A stretch of DNA of 64,000 bases from Hyphomicrobium_A sp963726795 (lineage in GTDB: Bacteria > Pseudomonadota > Alphaproteobacteria > Rhizobiales > Hyphomicrobiaceae): contig CAVSDD010000008.1 in NCBI GenBank assembly GCA_963726795.1, forward strand, positions 1 to 64,000, written 5' to 3'. A program made the position numbers and the translations under genes. Positions 27,414 to 35,627 of the stretch are shown here, one piece after another; position 1 is the first letter of the stretch, and the number at the start of each line of letters is the position of its first letter. The notes beneath the pieces were generated by a model, which saw nothing but the letters and a program-made list of their open reading frames with translations, had not been told where the DNA came from and made no database searches.

Positions 27414-29864
27414 TCAGAAACTCACCTTGAAGCCGCCGAAATAAGTTCGTGGCGCGCCGGTATAGATCGAGCCAGACACGTTCGCCAGCGAGGCCGGGGT
27501 CGCACCCACAGCGTCGGTGATGTTGTTTGCCGCCGACACGTACGTCTCATCGAGCAAATTTCTAATTTCGAAATAAGCTGTGTAGGAACGCAGCGGTCCT
27601 GCCGAAAGCTGCCTGGTGTAATGCAGGTTAACGTCGACGACACCGTAACCGGGCGCCTGCAACAGATTGGCGTTCTCCATGAAGAAGCCCTGGTGCCATT
27701 GGTATTCGACAAAGGCGCCGAGCCCTTTGAAGTCCCCCTCCGCCTCATCGTAGCTCAAGCGCGCGGTAAGCTCGTTGGGCGAGACGCCGGGGATCTTGTT
27801 GCCGGCGCGGTCGAACAGCGTCGCACTTCCCGACAGGCGCTCGTCATAGTCGGTGTAGAACTGGTCGTCGTAGAGGTAGGCCGCGGTTGCCCGGAGGCCC
27901 GGCAGAAGCACGACGTCGGCTGCAAGCTCGACGCCGCGATGCTGCGAGCGCGGCGCGTTGAATGTAAAGCTGAGCAATCCTGGACCGGCCGACTGGGTCA
28001 CCAGCTCATTCTGAAAAAAGTCGTAGAAGCCGGTGGCGCTCAACATGACACCAGTAAGCGGGGTCCAATCGACTCCGAGGTCATAGCCAATGTTACGCTG
28101 CGATTTCAGGTCGGTGTTGTTGCCCCCGACGCCGGACGACGTAACGAACAGGTTGGTGAATTGCGGCGTGCCGTAGCCGGTGCCGACACGCGCGCGGTAC
28201 TGCCACTCGGCATTCGGCCGCCACAGTAAACCAACCTCGGGCGCGACATTGGTAATGACGCGGTCGGTCGAGACCGTCGTGTCGGTAAGTGTGGCACCTG
28301 CCGGCGCGTAGGTAAAATTTCGCTGCGACCCTTCGAGCCAAGTGCGCTCTACTCCGAGCCCCGCTGTCACGACAACGCCGCCGCCGATCGCAACCTCCTG
28401 GCGGGCGCGCGCGCCGAAGCTTGTGGTTGAGCCTTCGGTCTTGGACTGCAAGAGACCGAGCGCCGCCCCGCCTCCCGGCGCGACGTTGAAGGTGGAACCG
28501 TCGACGGGAAGGTAGTTCCAATAGGCGCCCGCGAGATAGCGGGCCGGCAGTCCCATGAACGTTTCGCGATGCGTAACATCGGTGATCACGTTGTAGGACA
28601 GGTAATCGCCAATGGCGCTGGTGGTGCCGGTCGGCTGACTGATGTTGCGGTCGTCGACTACGATTTGCACGCGACCCGTCGTCTCATCATCGAAGTTGTG
28701 CTCCCAGCGTACACCCCCAATGGAGCGGCGGTCGTCGCGGTTGGCACCGGCCTCGGCCGCCGTCTGCGGCACGCGCGGATTGGTATTGGTTGCAGAAAAA
28801 TTATTGACAGCACAGCCCGGCGCGGCCGTCGCCGCGGTCGCGCACCCCTGCTGAAACGGGTTGAGGTTGAATTGGTTGAGCGACATGCGAAACGGCAGCT
28901 GGGTGTAAAGCTCGTTGTCGATCGCCTTGAACGTGATCTTGTCCCACGGGCTCGCCTGCACGGTGAGCAGCATGTTGGCGGTCTGCGTGTTGAATTGGCT
29001 GTACCCGTACCAGCCATCGCCACGCACATCGCTCAAGAAGATCGAGCCTTCGTAGTTCGCGCCCTTCACGCCGGCAGTTGAATAATTGTTGAGGTAATTG
29101 AAGCTGCCGACATCGACGCCGTATTCCACCCCGTTGATCTCACCGCCCGGCCGCGTGCGAAAGTTGATCGCGCCACCCGTCGCGTAATTGCCGAACAAAG
29201 CCGAGGACGGCCCGCGCCACACGTCGACGCCGGCGTAGGCGTGCGGATCGATGAGGTCGCTGCGCGAAAGCCCGTCCGGCTGTGTCACCGGGAAGCCGTC
29301 CTCGAAGATCACGATGTTGCGAATGCCAAAGCCGTTGCGCGCGTTGGAGCCGCGGATCGAGATGCCGAGGTCGCGCGGTCCGTTGCCCTGCTTCAGCGAT
29401 ACGCCTGGGCTTTGGCGCAAGATGTCGCTGACGGTGAGCACCGGTTCTTTTTCGAGCCGCGTCGTGTCGATGGCAGTCGCCGTCTGCGCCGCAGGACTGC
29501 CTGCGGTGCCGAAGATAGGCGGCGTGGCTGCGGCAGGGGTCCCGCCGTTGACCAAAGCGTTGGGCAACTTTGCAGGCGCAAGCTTCGGCTGTGCAGCCGG
29601 CGTCGTTGCAGCCTTGGCGACTTTCGCTTTCTTGGGCTTTTCGGCCGCCTTCGTCGGGGGCGGCGGCAACGTCTTCTGCTCCACTGTCACGGGCGGCAGC
29701 TGGTCCGCCGCCGGCTTGGTCGCGTCTTGCGCGCGCACGGGGAGCGTCAGCGCGATGCCAAGGCAACCACAGGCGAGAAGTGTCGGAGATGAGCGTGCAG
29801 ACGAAGCGGATTGCGCGCAGGCGCGCGAGACTGCCGCGCGGACGCGGCGATACGCATGGGACAT
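27414..29864 (-). CDS. TonB-dependent outer-membrane receptor
   Basis: 816 residues. Signal peptide (LLACGCLGIALTLPVRAQ), then a Lys/Pro/Ala linker to about residue 125, then a plug domain (VSDILRQSPGVSLKQGNG, ISIRGSNARNGFGIRNI, EDGFPVTQPDG, VDVWRGPSSALFGNYATGGAINF). A 22-strand barrel ends in the C-terminal aromatic signature FGGFKVSF. A TonB-box-like VTVEQK lies before the linker. Such receptors import metal complexes, vitamins or sugars. The upstream DUF2946 gene and the adjacent bufferin cluster suggest copper or a copper complex, which is inference. The BNR gene starts two bases after its stop. Confidence 0.93.
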   Translation of the reverse strand: MSHAYRRVRAAVSRACAQSASSARSSPTLLACGCLGIALTLPVRAQDATKPAADQLPPVTVEQKTLPPPPTKAAEKPKKAKVAKAATTPAAQPKLAPAKLPNALVNGGTPAAATPPIFGTAGSPAAQTATAIDTTRLEKEPVLTVSDILRQSPGVSLKQGNGPRDLGISIRGSNARNGFGIRNIVIFEDGFPVTQPDGLSRSDLIDPHAYAGVDVWRGPSSALFGNYATGGAINFRTRPGGEINGVEYGVDVGSFNYLNNYSTAGVKGANYEGSIFLSDVRGDGWYGYSQFNTQTANMLLTVQASPWDKITFKAIDNELYTQLPFRMSLNQFNLNPFQQGCATAATAAPGCAVNNFSATNTNPRVPQTAAEAGANRDDRRSIGGVRWEHNFDDETTGRVQIVVDDRNISQPTGTTSAIGDYLSYNVITDVTHRETFMGLPARYLAGAYWNYLPVDGSTFNVAPGGGAALGLLQSKTEGSTTSFGARARQEVAIGGGVVVTAGLGVERTWLEGSQRNFTYAPAGATLTDTTVSTDRVITNVAPEVGLLWRPNAEWQYRARVGTGYGTPQFTNLFVTSSGVGGNNTDLKSQRNIGYDLGVDWTPLTGVMLSATGFYDFFQNELVTQSAGPGLLSFTFNAPRSQHRGVELAADVVLLPGLRATAAYLYDDQFYTDYDERLSGSATLFDRAGNKIPGVSPNELTARLSYDEAEGDFKGLGAFVEYQWHQGFFMENANLLQAPGYGVVDVNLHYTRQLSAGPLRSYTAYFEIRNLLDETYVSAANNITDAVGATPASLANVSGSIYTGAPRTYFGGFKVSF

Positions 29865-29963
29865 GACGGTACGCTCGAGCTGAACATGTACGGGCGGCTG
29901 CGGACGCGCGCCAAGGTCCGGCGGCGTCCGAGCGATACAAAAATGGCCGCCGCTCGCGGCCGA

Positions 29964-30329
29964 TCAGCTCAAGGATGGTGGTCCGCGCGCGGAGGTGCCG
30001 CCCCCGCGCATAAAGGCGCGCACGAGATCGTGCGTGGGCGCGAACGCGAGCTTGGCAAACGTGAGACTGAGCGCTGACGGGGCCGAAACGGGCTCGCTCA
30101 GCGCGACGCCTCCGGTCGATGCGTAGGCGCAAAGGCCCCGGTCGGCGGCCTTCGGCTTGGCGGGAGCGAGCTTGCCGTCGGACGTGAGCGTGGCGGTCGC
30201 GGGGCCGTGACCGGTGCAGATGACAACCGTCAGCTCGCCGCTGGCAGCCGGCGCAAGCATGAAGCCCACGGGGACCACGCTGCGCAGCGCGAACGCCAGA
30301 ACGATGATCACTGAAAGGAGGCGACGCAC
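29964..30329 (-). CDS. DUF2946 family protein
   Basis: 121 residues from GTG 30329, with GGGGAG upstream. One N-terminal membrane helix (LLSVIIVLAFALRSVVPVGFML) precedes LTVVICTGHGPATATL and a Cys (GLCAYAS), which match the short DUF2946 family. These genes often accompany copper-linked TonB receptors and PepSY proteins, hence the copper inference for this operon. It lies 99 bases upstream of the TonB receptor and about 195 bases downstream of bufD, so the two groups may be transcribed together or separately. Confidence 0.75.
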   Translation of the reverse strand: MRRLLSVIIVLAFALRSVVPVGFMLAPAASGELTVVICTGHGPATATLTSDGKLAPAKPKAADRGLCAYASTGGVALSEPVSAPSALSLTFAKLAFAPTHDLVRAFMRGGGTSARGPPSLS

Positions 30330-30524
30330 GACAACTGCTCCCCGGAACGGCGAGGTCGACCCTACGGATTGAGACTTCTTAAATCAACGCAACTGGCGTC
30401 CAGTCTCCCAGGTCCAAAAACATCTGTAGCCGCAGGGACACAAACCACGAGTGACAGCAAGTCGCGGCATTGCCCACCTTTGGGGCGCGGCGGATATTCC
30501 GTGCGGCGAGCGCCGGTTCACGAG

Positions 30525-30977
30525 CTAGGCCGATTTGCTGCTAGCTGCCGATCGCCACAGACGCGGACCGGCCTCGTCGACCGACAGCGCGCCCGCCCCG
30601 TACTTCATGAGAAAGAGCAGCGACACGGCCCACACGCCGTGCGTGTCGAACGCGTTGGGATAGACGAAGATCTCGATGACGAGCGTCATCATCAGCAAGC
30701 CCGCCGCGGCGAAGCGCGTGAGCAGGCCGGCAAAGATCAGGATTGGAAGCGTCAGCTCGGCCGCGGTCGCCATGTAGGCTGCGATCTCCGGCGGTATGAG
30801 CGGAAGACGGTACTCCTCGCGGAACAGCGTGAGCGTGTTGCCGTCCGCCCAGCCCTCAAGCTTCAGCATGCCGGAACGGAAGAATGTCGTGCCGATGCCA
30901 ATGCGGGCAACGTAGGAGATCAGGTCTTCGGGGATCGCCTTGAACCGGTCGACGGTGCTCTCGATCAGATCGCGCAT
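30525..30977 (-). CDS. bufD: DoxX-family membrane protein of the bufferin cluster
   Basis: 150 residues, four membrane helices (ISYVARIGIGTTFFRSGMLKL, AAYMATAAELTLPILIFAGL, FAAAGLLMMTLVIEIFVYP and GVWAVSLLFLMKYGAG). RIGIGTTFFRSGMLKLEG is a DoxX signature. DoxX proteins are regular fourth members of DUF2282-DUF692-DUF2063 clusters. The start overlaps the upstream bufC end by 13 bases, indicating one operon. The molecular role of DoxX in these systems is unsettled. Confidence 0.82.
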   Translation of the reverse strand: MRDLIESTVDRFKAIPEDLISYVARIGIGTTFFRSGMLKLEGWADGNTLTLFREEYRLPLIPPEIAAYMATAAELTLPILIFAGLLTRFAAAGLLMMTLVIEIFVYPNAFDTHGVWAVSLLFLMKYGAGALSVDEAGPRLWRSAASSKSA

Positions 30978-31804
30978 TGGTTCATCCTCATGGCTGGAGA
31001 CTGGGTTCGATCGAATTGGCGCTCTTGCGGGCGCACGTCGATGACGGCGCCGGCGCGGAACAGCGTCGCCAGCGCGGCGGCGAACTCGAACTCGCTGTCG
31101 AGCGCGGCAGCAGCCTCGGCTGAAAGCTCCAGCGAGTGCCCGGCGGCGAGGGCACGGATGAAGGCGAAGGTCGGCGTGTCGATACCGATCAGCGCAACGT
31201 CGAACTTTGGCCGGACGACGAGGGCGGCTTCTCCTCCAGCCGAAACATCAATCGGCCGCACGATCTCGTCGTGCGTGTTGGTGTGCCAGAGGCTGAGCAC
31301 GGGATAGTCGGAGATCAGGATGGCGCACGAGGGGTGCAGCATCAGGCTGGAATCGAGCGCATCATCGCCGAACCGGCCAAGCTTTGTTGCGGCGATCGGC
31401 TGAGCGTCGGCTGCATGGTAGGCGGCGGCCAACATCCATTCGAGCCGCGCCACATCGGACAAATACGGTAGTGCCCGGGCTGGCTCAAAGGTGCTCAGAA
31501 AATGCGGGAACTCCTCGCCATATTCGAAGAGCGCCGGCGAAAGCGGCGGGTGGTCGGCAATGAACACTTTTGCCATCGCCGCGAAGAAATCTTCGCCGAC
31601 CAGCCTCGCGACGACCGGGAAGCGCGCTGCAAGGCAGCCCGTGAGGCTCGCAAAGACGTTGTTGCGGTAGATGGTGAAGCGCTTGGCCCGAGCGGCAACG
31701 CGCGGTCCCAGCACGTCCGCCGGCAGTTCGTCGCTCTGCCACAGCAGGGCGCGCGCGAAGGCGCCCTGGTGGTCCTCGATCGAAGCGTTTGTTTCACGCC
31801 ACAC
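30965..31804 (-). CDS. bufC: DUF2063 (BufC/HvfC-like) partner protein
   Basis: 279 residues. The N-terminal DUF2063 domain is clear: HQGAFARALL, RFTIYRNNVFASLTGCLAARFPVVARLVGEDFFAAMAKVFI, PYLSDVARLEWMLAAAYHA. The C-terminal half is a mixed domain ending in a predicted winged region. BufC/HvfC proteins work with the DUF692 enzyme on the precursor peptide, probably presenting it. The gene overlaps bufB by 11 bases and bufD by 13, indicating tight translational coupling. Confidence 0.88.
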   Translation of the reverse strand: MWRETNASIEDHQGAFARALLWQSDELPADVLGPRVAARAKRFTIYRNNVFASLTGCLAARFPVVARLVGEDFFAAMAKVFIADHPPLSPALFEYGEEFPHFLSTFEPARALPYLSDVARLEWMLAAAYHAADAQPIAATKLGRFGDDALDSSLMLHPSCAILISDYPVLSLWHTNTHDEIVRPIDVSAGGEAALVVRPKFDVALIGIDTPTFAFIRALAAGHSLELSAEAAAALDSEFEFAAALATLFRAGAVIDVRPQERQFDRTQSPAMRMNQCAI

Positions 31805-32681
31805 GCGAATATCCCTCCTTCCGGGAACTCATGAGCAAATCGGCCTTCATTGCCTCGGCATAGAGATCGCTCCACGCGGGCACGTCGTTGTCCCATTCGA
31901 TCAGCGTCGCCGTCGGGCCGCCGCGCGCGATGACGCGCTCGTAGAGGCCCCACACCGCGTTGCGCACCACGCCATCGTGGGAATCGATGAGGAGCGGCGT
32001 TCCGTCCTCATCATCCAGCTGCGCGTAGCCGGCGAGATGGATCTCGCCCGCGTGCTCCAGTGGAAATTCGTCGATGTAGCTCACAGGATCGAAGCGGTGG
32101 TTGGTGGCGCAGACGAAGACATTGTTGCAGTCGAGCAGCAGCCCGCAGCCGCTGCGCTCGACGAGCGCGCGCAGGAATTCGATCTCGGACATTTCGCTGT
32201 TGGCGAAGGTGACGTAGGTCGACGGATTTTCGATGAGCACGCGGCGCTTCAGGGCCGTTTGCATCTGATCGACGTGACGGGCCACGTGAGCGAGTGTTGT
32301 CTCGTTGTAGGGCAGCGGAAACAGATCGTTGAGAAACGCGCCTTCGTGCGTCGACCAGGCGAGGTGCTCGGACACGAGCCCCGGCTCGTAGCGCTTGACC
32401 AGCGCCGCCAATCGATTGAGGTGCTCGCGGTTGAGCGGCTCTGCGCCACCGATCGACAGCCCGACGCCGTGCAGCGAGAGCGGATACCTCGCGCGCACGC
32501 GCTCCAGCACGTGGTGCGGCCAGCCACCGGCACCCATGAAGTTTTCCGGGTGCACCTCGAACCAGCCGATATCGGGCCAGACGTCGAGGATGTCGCGATA
32601 GTGCTCGGGCTTCAGTCCGACCCCGGCTCGCGCCGGGATCGGAGCAGGCGCTTTCTGTCCGAGCTTGATTGCTGCAGACAT
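31794..32681 (-). CDS. bufB: DUF692 multinuclear iron oxidase (MNIO) of the bufferin cluster
   Basis: 295 residues from ATG 32681, preceded by GAGGCG; the longer upstream frame overlaps bufA and is not real. TIM-barrel motifs of the MbnB/BufB family are intact: GVGLKPEHYRDIL, FEVHPENFM, SLHGVGLSIGG, SEHLAWS, LIENPSTYV, LLLDCNNVFV, IHLAGY, LLIDSHDG and EWDNDVP. The His, Glu and Asp residues in these motifs coordinate the iron centre in MbnB. In bufferin systems the enzyme converts precursor cysteines to thiooxazole-type heterocycles that chelate copper. It lies seven bases after bufA. Confidence 0.93.
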   Translation of the reverse strand: MSAAIKLGQKAPAPIPARAGVGLKPEHYRDILDVWPDIGWFEVHPENFMGAGGWPHHVLERVRARYPLSLHGVGLSIGGAEPLNREHLNRLAALVKRYEPGLVSEHLAWSTHEGAFLNDLFPLPYNETTLAHVARHVDQMQTALKRRVLIENPSTYVTFANSEMSEIEFLRALVERSGCGLLLDCNNVFVCATNHRFDPVSYIDEFPLEHAGEIHLAGYAQLDDEDGTPLLIDSHDGVVRNAVWGLYERVIARGGPTATLIEWDNDVPAWSDLYAEAMKADLLMSSRKEGYSRVA

Positions 32682-32688
32682 CGCCGCC

Positions 32689-32982
32689 TCAGGACTTGAC
32701 GGGTTGCAGCGAGCCGTCGCGCTTGGTGCCGTCGGGCAGGGTGACCGACGTGGTGGTGCACGTGCCGGCCGGCACGTACTTCCAGGCGCCCTTGTCGTAT
32801 TGGACTTTAGACGTACCCGCGCACGAGTTATTGCCGGCGGAGGCGCAGTCGTTCTTGCCGGCGGGGCTGATGCCGTAGCATTTCTCTTTGCTGGCATCGT
32901 CCGCCAGTGTTGCCTGCGACAAGGCGGCGACGCCGGCGACCGCTGCAACGGCGGACAAAAGAAGGGTCCGGGACTGAGTCAT
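32689..32982 (-). CDS. bufA: DUF2282 bufferin precursor (BufA-like)
   Basis: 97 residues. Signal peptide (LLLSAVAAVAGVAALSQATLA), then the DUF2282 core with four cysteines at about residues 35, 46, 54 and 75 in KEKCYGI, KNDCASA, NNSCAGT and AGTCTTT, the canonical spacing of bufferin precursors. The signal is unusual in RiPP precursors but normal for bufferins, which act in the periplasm. GGAGA lies about nine bases upstream of the ATG. It is the first gene of bufABCD, and its upstream region also holds regulatory element copy A. A copper role is established for related bufferins, inferred here. Confidence 0.9.
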   Translation of the reverse strand: MTQSRTLLLSAVAAVAGVAALSQATLADDASKEKCYGISPAGKNDCASAGNNSCAGTSKVQYDKGAWKYVPAGTCTTTSVTLPDGTKRDGSLQPVKS

Positions 32983-33323
32983 TGGGATTTGTCTCCGTAT
33001 TTGGCGAACTGTTCAATGCCGGCCAGGCTCGGCCGACAGGTCCAAATTGCCGTCACAGAGGAAGGGAGTGAAATGCCCGCTGGCTATGGATTTGATAAAG
33101 GCGCGCCAACGCCGATAGCGCGGGGCTATCAATTTCGGAGGAAGCCACTATTTCCACTGTCGCGCCGGCTCTCGCATGGTGCCTGCATGGAGAAGACTAG
33201 CCCCACTTGCGAGATCAATTGGAAACCTGGAGGTCTTCGGGCGTTCTCGGTGCAGCCAATCGACAAGGTGCACGGCAGCATCGGCGCGCGGACCAGGTTC
33301 GCCAAAACAGGAATTGGATCAGG
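32983..33323. other. Divergent promoter region between bufA and the first peroxiredoxin gene
   Basis: About 340 bases. It holds regulatory element copy A (33114-33176) and must contain the bufA promoter. A 46-codon open frame (33187-33327) that overlaps the following GTG start has no ribosome binding site and is not called. No canonical -35/-10 for bufA was recognised. Confidence 0.5.
33114..33176 (+). promoter_or_regulatory. Shared LysR-type element, copy A
   Basis: ATAGC at 33115 and GCTAT ending at 33129 with a five-base spacer (a T-N11-A palindrome), ATTTC at 33150-33154, and GCA at 33174, 17 bases after TTTCCA. It lies 148 bases upstream of the first peroxiredoxin start and about 130 bases from bufA. 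Confidence 0.7.
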
Positions 33324-34019
33324 GTGACGCGGCCAAATACACTGGAGCAAGCCTTCGCCGACATCTGCACGATGGACGGACCCCTGAGCGGCAAGCTCGC
33401 CGCCTATTCCGCAAAGCTGCAGGAGCTGAACTTCCCGTTCGCCGAAGCCTACGACACGCTGGTCGCCCGCCTCATCGATGGGCAAATCGGATCCGCGGCG
33501 CCCAAGGTCGGCGAGCCGATGCCGACGTTCGTTCTGCCAAACCAGGCCGGGCATCTCATCGCTCTTGAGGATCTGCTCACGAGCGGCGCCGTGGTGATCA
33601 GCTTCAACCGGGGACACTGGTGCCCGTTCTGCAAGATCGAGTTGCGGACGCTCGCGAGCTATCACGAGGAGATCGCCGCTCACGGCGCACAGGTTGTTTC
33701 CATCCTCCCCGACCGGCAGAAATTCGTCGAAAAGCTTAACGAGCACACGCACGGCAAGCTCCCGATCCTCACCGATATCGACAATGGCTACGCGCTGTCG
33801 CTGGGTCTCGTCTTGTGGCTGGGCGATCGCCTCAAGGAGCTGATGAGCGGCCGCGGGCTGCATTTGGAGGAGATCCACGGCAACGACGGCTGGTTCGTGC
33901 CGCTACCTGCGACATTCGTGGTAGCGCGCGACGGGACCGTCATCTCGCGCCACGTGGACCCGGAATTCCGGTCGCGAATGGAGGTCGATGAGATCCTTCG
34001 CGCGTTGCGCGGCGCCTGA
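33324..34019 (+). CDS. Peroxiredoxin-like (AhpC/TSA) protein, tandem copy 1
   Basis: 231 residues from GTG 33324, chosen because TRPNTLEQAFADICTMDGPLSGKL then aligns with the starts of the two following paralogues. A helical N-terminal segment precedes a thioredoxin fold with VGEPMPTFVLPNQAGH and the redox motif FNRGHWCPFCKIEL (CxxC). The next part is QVVSILPDRQKF, then DIDNGYALSLGLVLWLGD, and PATFVVARDGTV with the cis-Pro. It resembles rhizobial peroxiredoxin-like proteins rather than classical AhpC, whose motif is PxxxTxxC. Likely a thiol peroxidase or disulfide reductase. Regulatory element A precedes it. Confidence 0.85.
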   Translation: MTRPNTLEQAFADICTMDGPLSGKLAAYSAKLQELNFPFAEAYDTLVARLIDGQIGSAAPKVGEPMPTFVLPNQAGHLIALEDLLTSGAVVISFNRGHWCPFCKIELRTLASYHEEIAAHGAQVVSILPDRQKFVEKLNEHTHGKLPILTDIDNGYALSLGLVLWLGDRLKELMSGRGLHLEEIHGNDGWFVPLPATFVVARDGTVISRHVDPEFRSRMEVDEILRALRGA

Positions 34020-34103
34020 AGCCATAGTAGCCAGGAGCAGGGATTTCTGGCCGGTTTGAACCGGTTACCCGCTTGTCCGCTTTAGGCCGCGAGCGCCGCC
34101 ACG

Positions 34104-34817
34104 ATGACTGAGACGAGCCCGCTCGACGCGGCTTTCCAAAAGATCTGCGCCACCGAGGCGCCGTTGAACGAGCGGCTGGCTCTCTTCACCGCGGCAGTCG
34201 AGGCGCACGGACAGCCCTTCGCCGTCGCATACCATAACCTCGTAACCCAGCTGGATGCCGCCGCTGCTGGCACGACCGCACCGGGACCCGGCGATACGCT
34301 GCCGGATTTCCTGTTGCCCGACTACACAGGCAAGCTCGTTCAACTGGAGGAGCTGCTCGAGGTCGGCCCCGTCGTCGTCAGCTTCAACCGCGGCCACTGG
34401 TGCGAGTATTGCGAGCTTGAGCTGATCGCCTTCGCAGAAGCGCAGGCGGAGCTCGCGCGGCATGGCGCTCAGGTTATTTCCATCATGCCTGAGCGCAGCG
34501 AATATACGCGCAGCGTGCGCGCGCTCACCGGCGATACCGTGACTGTGGTCTCCGATATCGACAACGGCTACGCGCTTTCGCTCGGCCTCGTCATTTGGCT
34601 CGGCGAAACGGTGCGCGGGCTGTATCAGCAGTTCGGATTGGACATCGAACGCTACCAGGGAAACGGCATGTGGTTTGTGCCGATCCCGGCAACGTTCGTG
34701 CTCGACCGGCAGGGCAAGATCGTCGCGCGCAAGGTCGATCCGGACTTTCGCACCCGAATGGACCTGGATGAAATACTAGCCGCCCTGCTAACGACCCAGA
34801 CTGCCCATAATGGCTAG
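34104..34817 (+). CDS. Peroxiredoxin-like protein, tandem copy 2
   Basis: 237 residues, from ATG 34104. It has the same architecture as its two neighbours: LDAAFQKICATEAPLNERL, PDFLLPDYTGKLVQLEEL, FNRGHWCEYCELEL (CxxC with an acidic interior, unlike Pro-Phe and Pro-Tyr in the others), SDIDNGYALSLGLVIWLG and PATFVLDRQGKIVARKVDPDFRTRMDLDEIL. The acidic CEYC should shift the redox potential or partner choice. It lies 84 bases after copy 1. No copy of the shared regulatory element was found directly upstream, so it probably depends on the copy 1 transcript. Confidence 0.85.
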   Translation: MTETSPLDAAFQKICATEAPLNERLALFTAAVEAHGQPFAVAYHNLVTQLDAAAAGTTAPGPGDTLPDFLLPDYTGKLVQLEELLEVGPVVVSFNRGHWCEYCELELIAFAEAQAELARHGAQVISIMPERSEYTRSVRALTGDTVTVVSDIDNGYALSLGLVIWLGETVRGLYQQFGLDIERYQGNGMWFVPIPATFVLDRQGKIVARKVDPDFRTRMDLDEILAALLTTQTAHNG

Positions 34818-34903
34818 CGGCAATTCTGGAGAGAGACAGTCATTTTTCTGGCCATTCGGGCCGGTTCGGACCAGAATTGCATTTTACGAATTCGGAGCCG
34901 GCG

Positions 34904-35614
34904 ATGGCTGAACCATCGATTGCCGAAATCCTGGAAGAGACAACCGAGCGCTGCCGCAATCTCGATGCGCCGCTCGCCGGGCGGCTGCAGGCCTTCGCCG
35001 ATGAAGTGCGCGCGCTCAACTCCGAATTTGCCGACACGGTTGAGCGCATGGTCGCGCGGCTTCGGGCTTCGGGCGCGGGCGAAAGAGCTCCGGGCCCGGG
35101 CGAGCCGATGCCGGAGTTCATGCTGCCCGATCAGCAGGGCCGTCTCGTCAGTCTTTCGGATCTCATCACGGCCGGCCCGGTCGTCGTTGCTTTCCACAGA
35201 GGTCACTGGTGTCCGTACTGTCGCATCACCGCCGACGCGCTCACGCGTATCCACACGTCGGTGCGAGATCTAGGTGCGCAACTTGTCGTCATCACGCCGG
35301 AGATCGAGCGGTTCAACGAGGAGCTGCGCGCGGCTGTGAGTGCGCCTTTTTCGGTTCTGTCCGACATGGACAACGGCTACGCGCTGATGCTGAACCTCGC
35401 CTTCTACGTGGGCGATGAGAAAAAGAAGCTGATGAAGTTCGCGGGCTGGAACATCCCGCCTTACAACGCGAACGACAACTGGACGCTGCCGATCCCGGCG
35501 ACCTTCGTCGTCGGCCAGGACGGGCTGGTGAAGGCCCGCCACATCGATCCCGACTACCGCAAGCGCATGGACGCGGAAGCGATCCTCACCGCGATCAAAG
35601 CGTCGCGGAGCTAA
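34904..35614 (+). CDS. Peroxiredoxin-like protein, tandem copy 3
   Basis: 236 residues from ATG 34904 with GGAG seven bases upstream; the frame extends nine codons earlier without a better start. Motifs match its neighbours: EETTERCRNLDAPLAGRL, MPEFMLPDQQGRLVSL, FHRGHWCPYCRIT (CxxC), SDMDNGYALMLNLAFYVGDE and PATFVVGQDGLVKARHIDPDYRKRMDAEAIL. An extra Cys lies in the N-terminal helix (ERCRN). It is convergent with the LysR gene, 14 bases apart. Confidence 0.85.
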   Translation: MAEPSIAEILEETTERCRNLDAPLAGRLQAFADEVRALNSEFADTVERMVARLRASGAGERAPGPGEPMPEFMLPDQQGRLVSLSDLITAGPVVVAFHRGHWCPYCRITADALTRIHTSVRDLGAQLVVITPEIERFNEELRAAVSAPFSVLSDMDNGYALMLNLAFYVGDEKKKLMKFAGWNIPPYNANDNWTLPIPATFVVGQDGLVKARHIDPDYRKRMDAEAILTAIKASRS

Positions 35615-35627
35615 GCGGGGTCGGAGT

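Noticed and set aside
33187..33327. 46-codon frame overlapping the first peroxiredoxin start (GTGA)
   Set aside because: No ribosome binding site and no protein-like pattern; the overlap is probably chance.
34018..34900. Possible further copies of the shared element before peroxiredoxins 2 and 3
   Set aside because: ATAGT-N5-GGAGC near 34024 and ATAAT/GCAAT near 34807-34822 have some similarity, but arms and spacing to ATTTC do not hold.
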